Part shown: positions 5,492 through 6,175 of the stretch, one piece after another | How the letters are laid out: every line of letters begins with the position of its first letter | Numbering within the stretch: position 1 is the first letter of the stretch | Origin: JBOGHU01 sp050742255 | Lineage (GTDB): Bacteria > Actinomycetota > Acidimicrobiia > Acidimicrobiales > CADCSY01 | NCBI GenBank assembly: GCA_050742255.1 | Contig: JBOGHU010000125.1 | Coordinates: 1 to 6,175, forward strand | DNA length: 6,175 nt | Reading direction: 5' to 3' | Notes under the pieces: model-generated | The model's database searches: none | Told to the model about the DNA's origin: nothing | Seen by the model: only the letters and a program-made list of their open reading frames with translations | Translations under genes and position numbers: made by a program

Positions 5492-5863
5492 TCACCACGG
5501 CCCCGTCGTGCGCTCGTCCTCCAGCGGGGCAAGGGCGGCGGCGAGGGCCCGCCGGACCCGGCCTGAGTGGTGGGCCGGCACAACCCTCTCGGCAACCACC
5601 TCGGTGCGGCTCTGGGTGGCGCCGCCGGCCCGGAAGAAGCGCCGACGGACCCGTCCCACGACGACCACGCCCGCTCCGGGCTCGAGGTCGACCGCCGTTG
5701 CGGGCGCGCCGAACCACACCACCGGCACAGATTCGGCCCGTTGGCCAGCCCGGGGCACGGTGACCTCGTAGGCCACGAGGCCGTCGCCCGAAGGGAGCTG
5801 GCGCCGCTCCGGTGGCCTGGACAGGTGGCCACCCAGCACCACGACGTTCATCGGAAGGTCCAT
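5492..5863 (-). CDS. Short single-stranded DNA-binding (SSB-like OB-fold) protein without the usual acidic tip
   Basis: A 123-residue protein with the bacterial SSB OB-fold pattern. It opens MNVVVLGGHLSRPPERRQL (5-23), as in the usual MNxVxLxGrLtrdPElr start. VPVVWFGAPATAV (46-58) corresponds to the vxFGklAe strand, and GAGVVVVGRVRRR (63-75) plus SRTEVVAERVVP (85-96) to the vxGrl...rtevvaerv end. It differs from a housekeeping SSB in having almost no linker and ending EDERTTGPW, not the DDDxPF tip that recruits partner proteins. It may be a specialised SsbB-type paralogue or an SSB-fold protein of other function. ATG 5863 is preferred because AGGGGA lies 6 bases upstream. ATG 5851 would begin exactly at MNVVV but has a weak site. 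A GTG at 5911 is rejected because it lies against the proposed -10 box. Mainly hydrophobic strands and basic residues are seen; DNA binding is inferred. Confidence 0.82.
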   Translation of the reverse strand: MDLPMNVVVLGGHLSRPPERRQLPSGDGLVAYEVTVPRAGQRAESVPVVWFGAPATAVDLEPGAGVVVVGRVRRRFFRAGGATQSRTEVVAERVVPAHHSGRVRRALAAALAPLEDERTTGPW

Positions 5864-5909
5864 GGAGCATCCCCTGGGCCGTGCAACGGTCGGGGGGAAG
5901 CCGGCCCTC

Positions 5910-5915
5910 ACCCTA
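5910..5915 (-). promoter_or_regulatory. Putative -10 box of the SSB-like gene
   Basis: TAGGGT on the minus strand fits TAnnnT. Transcription would start near 5901-5903, giving a leader of about 40 bases before ATG 5863 with AGGGGA as ribosome binding site. Unlike the other promoter candidates here, this gene would therefore not be leaderless. No clear -35 element is seen; a dyad occupies the adjacent upstream DNA. Confidence 0.35.
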
Positions 5916-5921
5916 TCTGTG

Positions 5922-5934
5922 GGGTGTCACACCC
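5922..5934. promoter_or_regulatory. 13-bp dyad just upstream of the SSB-like -10 box
   Basis: GGGTGT-C-ACACCC is a perfect inverted repeat with 6-base arms and a 1-base centre, ending 6 bases upstream of the -10 candidate. In that place it could be a repressor or activator site. A single dyad cannot prove this. Confidence 0.3.
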
Positions 5935-5949
5935 ATGCTGAGGGCGGCA

Positions 5950-6051
5950 CCCGGCCAACTCTCCGGTCGCCCACCGTCGCCCACCGACGTCTCGTGACCG
6001 GAAAGCCACCGGCCCGGCGGGGGGCGGGGCCGGTCGGGGGCAGGGCGGAGC
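5950..6051. repeat. Structured 124-bp-period repeat, copy 1 (102 bases identical)
   Basis: This stretch recurs base for base at 6074-6175. Internal structure in order: CTCTCCGGTC (5959-5968) pairs with GACCGGAAAG (5996-6005), one mismatch in 10. Inside that loop is a 10-base tandem TCGCCCACCG (5967-5976, 5977-5986) and a small hairpin CGTCG/CGACG (5975-5979 with 5985-5989). Next comes a perfect 8-bp stem ACCGGCCC/GGGCCGGT (6008-6015 with 6027-6034). Then four G runs (6019-6024, 6026-6029, 6036-6040, 6043-6045) fit a G-quadruplex motif with loops of 1, 6 and 2 bases. No plausible gene is seen from 5935 to 6175 on either strand. Confidence 0.9.
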
Positions 6052-6073
6052 GGGCCCGGCGGGGGGGCACCGG

Positions 6074-6175
6074 CCCGGCCAACTCTCCGGTCGCCCACCG
6101 TCGCCCACCGACGTCTCGTGACCGGAAAGCCACCGGCCCGGCGGGGGGCGGGGCCGGTCGGGGGCAGGGCGGAGC
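6074..6175. repeat. Structured 124-bp-period repeat, copy 2 (runs to window end)
   Basis: Identical to copy 1 over all 102 visible bases, shifted by 124. The 22 bases between copies (6052-6073) are G/C-rich and partly repeat the GGCCCGGCGGGGGG block found inside the unit (6011-6024), so the unit itself seems built from shorter duplications. The copy is cut by the window edge, so the real end of the unit and the number of further copies cannot be seen. Confidence 0.9.

Noticed and set aside
4134..5870. 578-codon minus-strand frame through DUF1015
   Set aside because: It is a shadow of DUF1015. Only its last 11 codons, from ATG 4169, have independent support as a leader ORF.
5864..5911. GTG 5911 as start of the SSB-like gene
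   Set aside because: It would add 16 residues before the OB fold, it touches the proposed -10 box, and a better ribosome site precedes ATG 5863.
5950..6051. Insertion-sequence-like element from the inverted ends
   Set aside because: The inverted arms are only 10 bases, no transposase or target-site duplication is seen, and the copies are in tandem rather than dispersed.
5908..6133. Small minus-strand ORFs over the right-hand repeats
   Set aside because: Their proteins simply reflect the tandem repeat (the same peptide twice), and they have no ribosome site or family similarity.
5950..6175. CRISPR array
   Set aside because: The repeat is 102 bases or more with a 22-base GC-rich interval resembling the unit itself. 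This is not a short repeat with unique spacers, and no cas gene is visible.

Overview
The window is about 70% or more G+C, with strongly G/C-biased third codon positions and several GTG starts. Gene order and protein similarity point to a high-GC actinobacterium, perhaps an Acidimicrobiia-like lineage; that placement is inference. All seven protein genes recognised look like ordinary chromosomal genes. No mobile element, CRISPR array, tRNA or rRNA was seen.

Layout from left to right. Positions 1-2426 on the minus strand hold a tight operon read right to left: tlyA (rRNA 2'-O-methyltransferase), nadK (NAD kinase) and recN (DNA repair ATPase, cut by the window edge). The gaps are 1 and 0 bases. 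tlyA-nadK-recN is the order known from Mycobacterium tuberculosis (Rv1694-Rv1696). A rhomboid protease gene (2561-3388, plus strand) diverges from tlyA. It meets tail to tail, with a 7-base overlap, a HAD-family phosphatase gene (3382-4137, minus strand). In M. tuberculosis a HAD phosphatase (Rv1692) lies just upstream of tlyA on the same strand, so the rhomboid gene seems to sit inside an otherwise conserved neighbourhood. A DUF1015 gene (4227-5435, plus) diverges from the HAD gene. It converges on a short SSB-like gene (5492-5863, minus) across a very G-rich gap.

The right end (5935-6175) has no gene. It holds two perfect 102-base copies of a structured, G-rich repeat with a 124-base period, the second running to the window end.

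The main non-obvious signals are regulatory. Four divergent starts share a TAnnnT-type -10 box ending 7-8 bases before an ATG or GTG, the layout of leaderless transcripts. Two of these starts open tiny ORFs (18 and 11 codons) whose stop codons abut or overlap the start of tlyA and of the HAD gene, suggesting leader peptides coupled to the downstream gene. TlyA's family-conserved N-terminus continues upstream of the first standard start codon to a CTG right after an in-frame TAG, so its true start is an open question.
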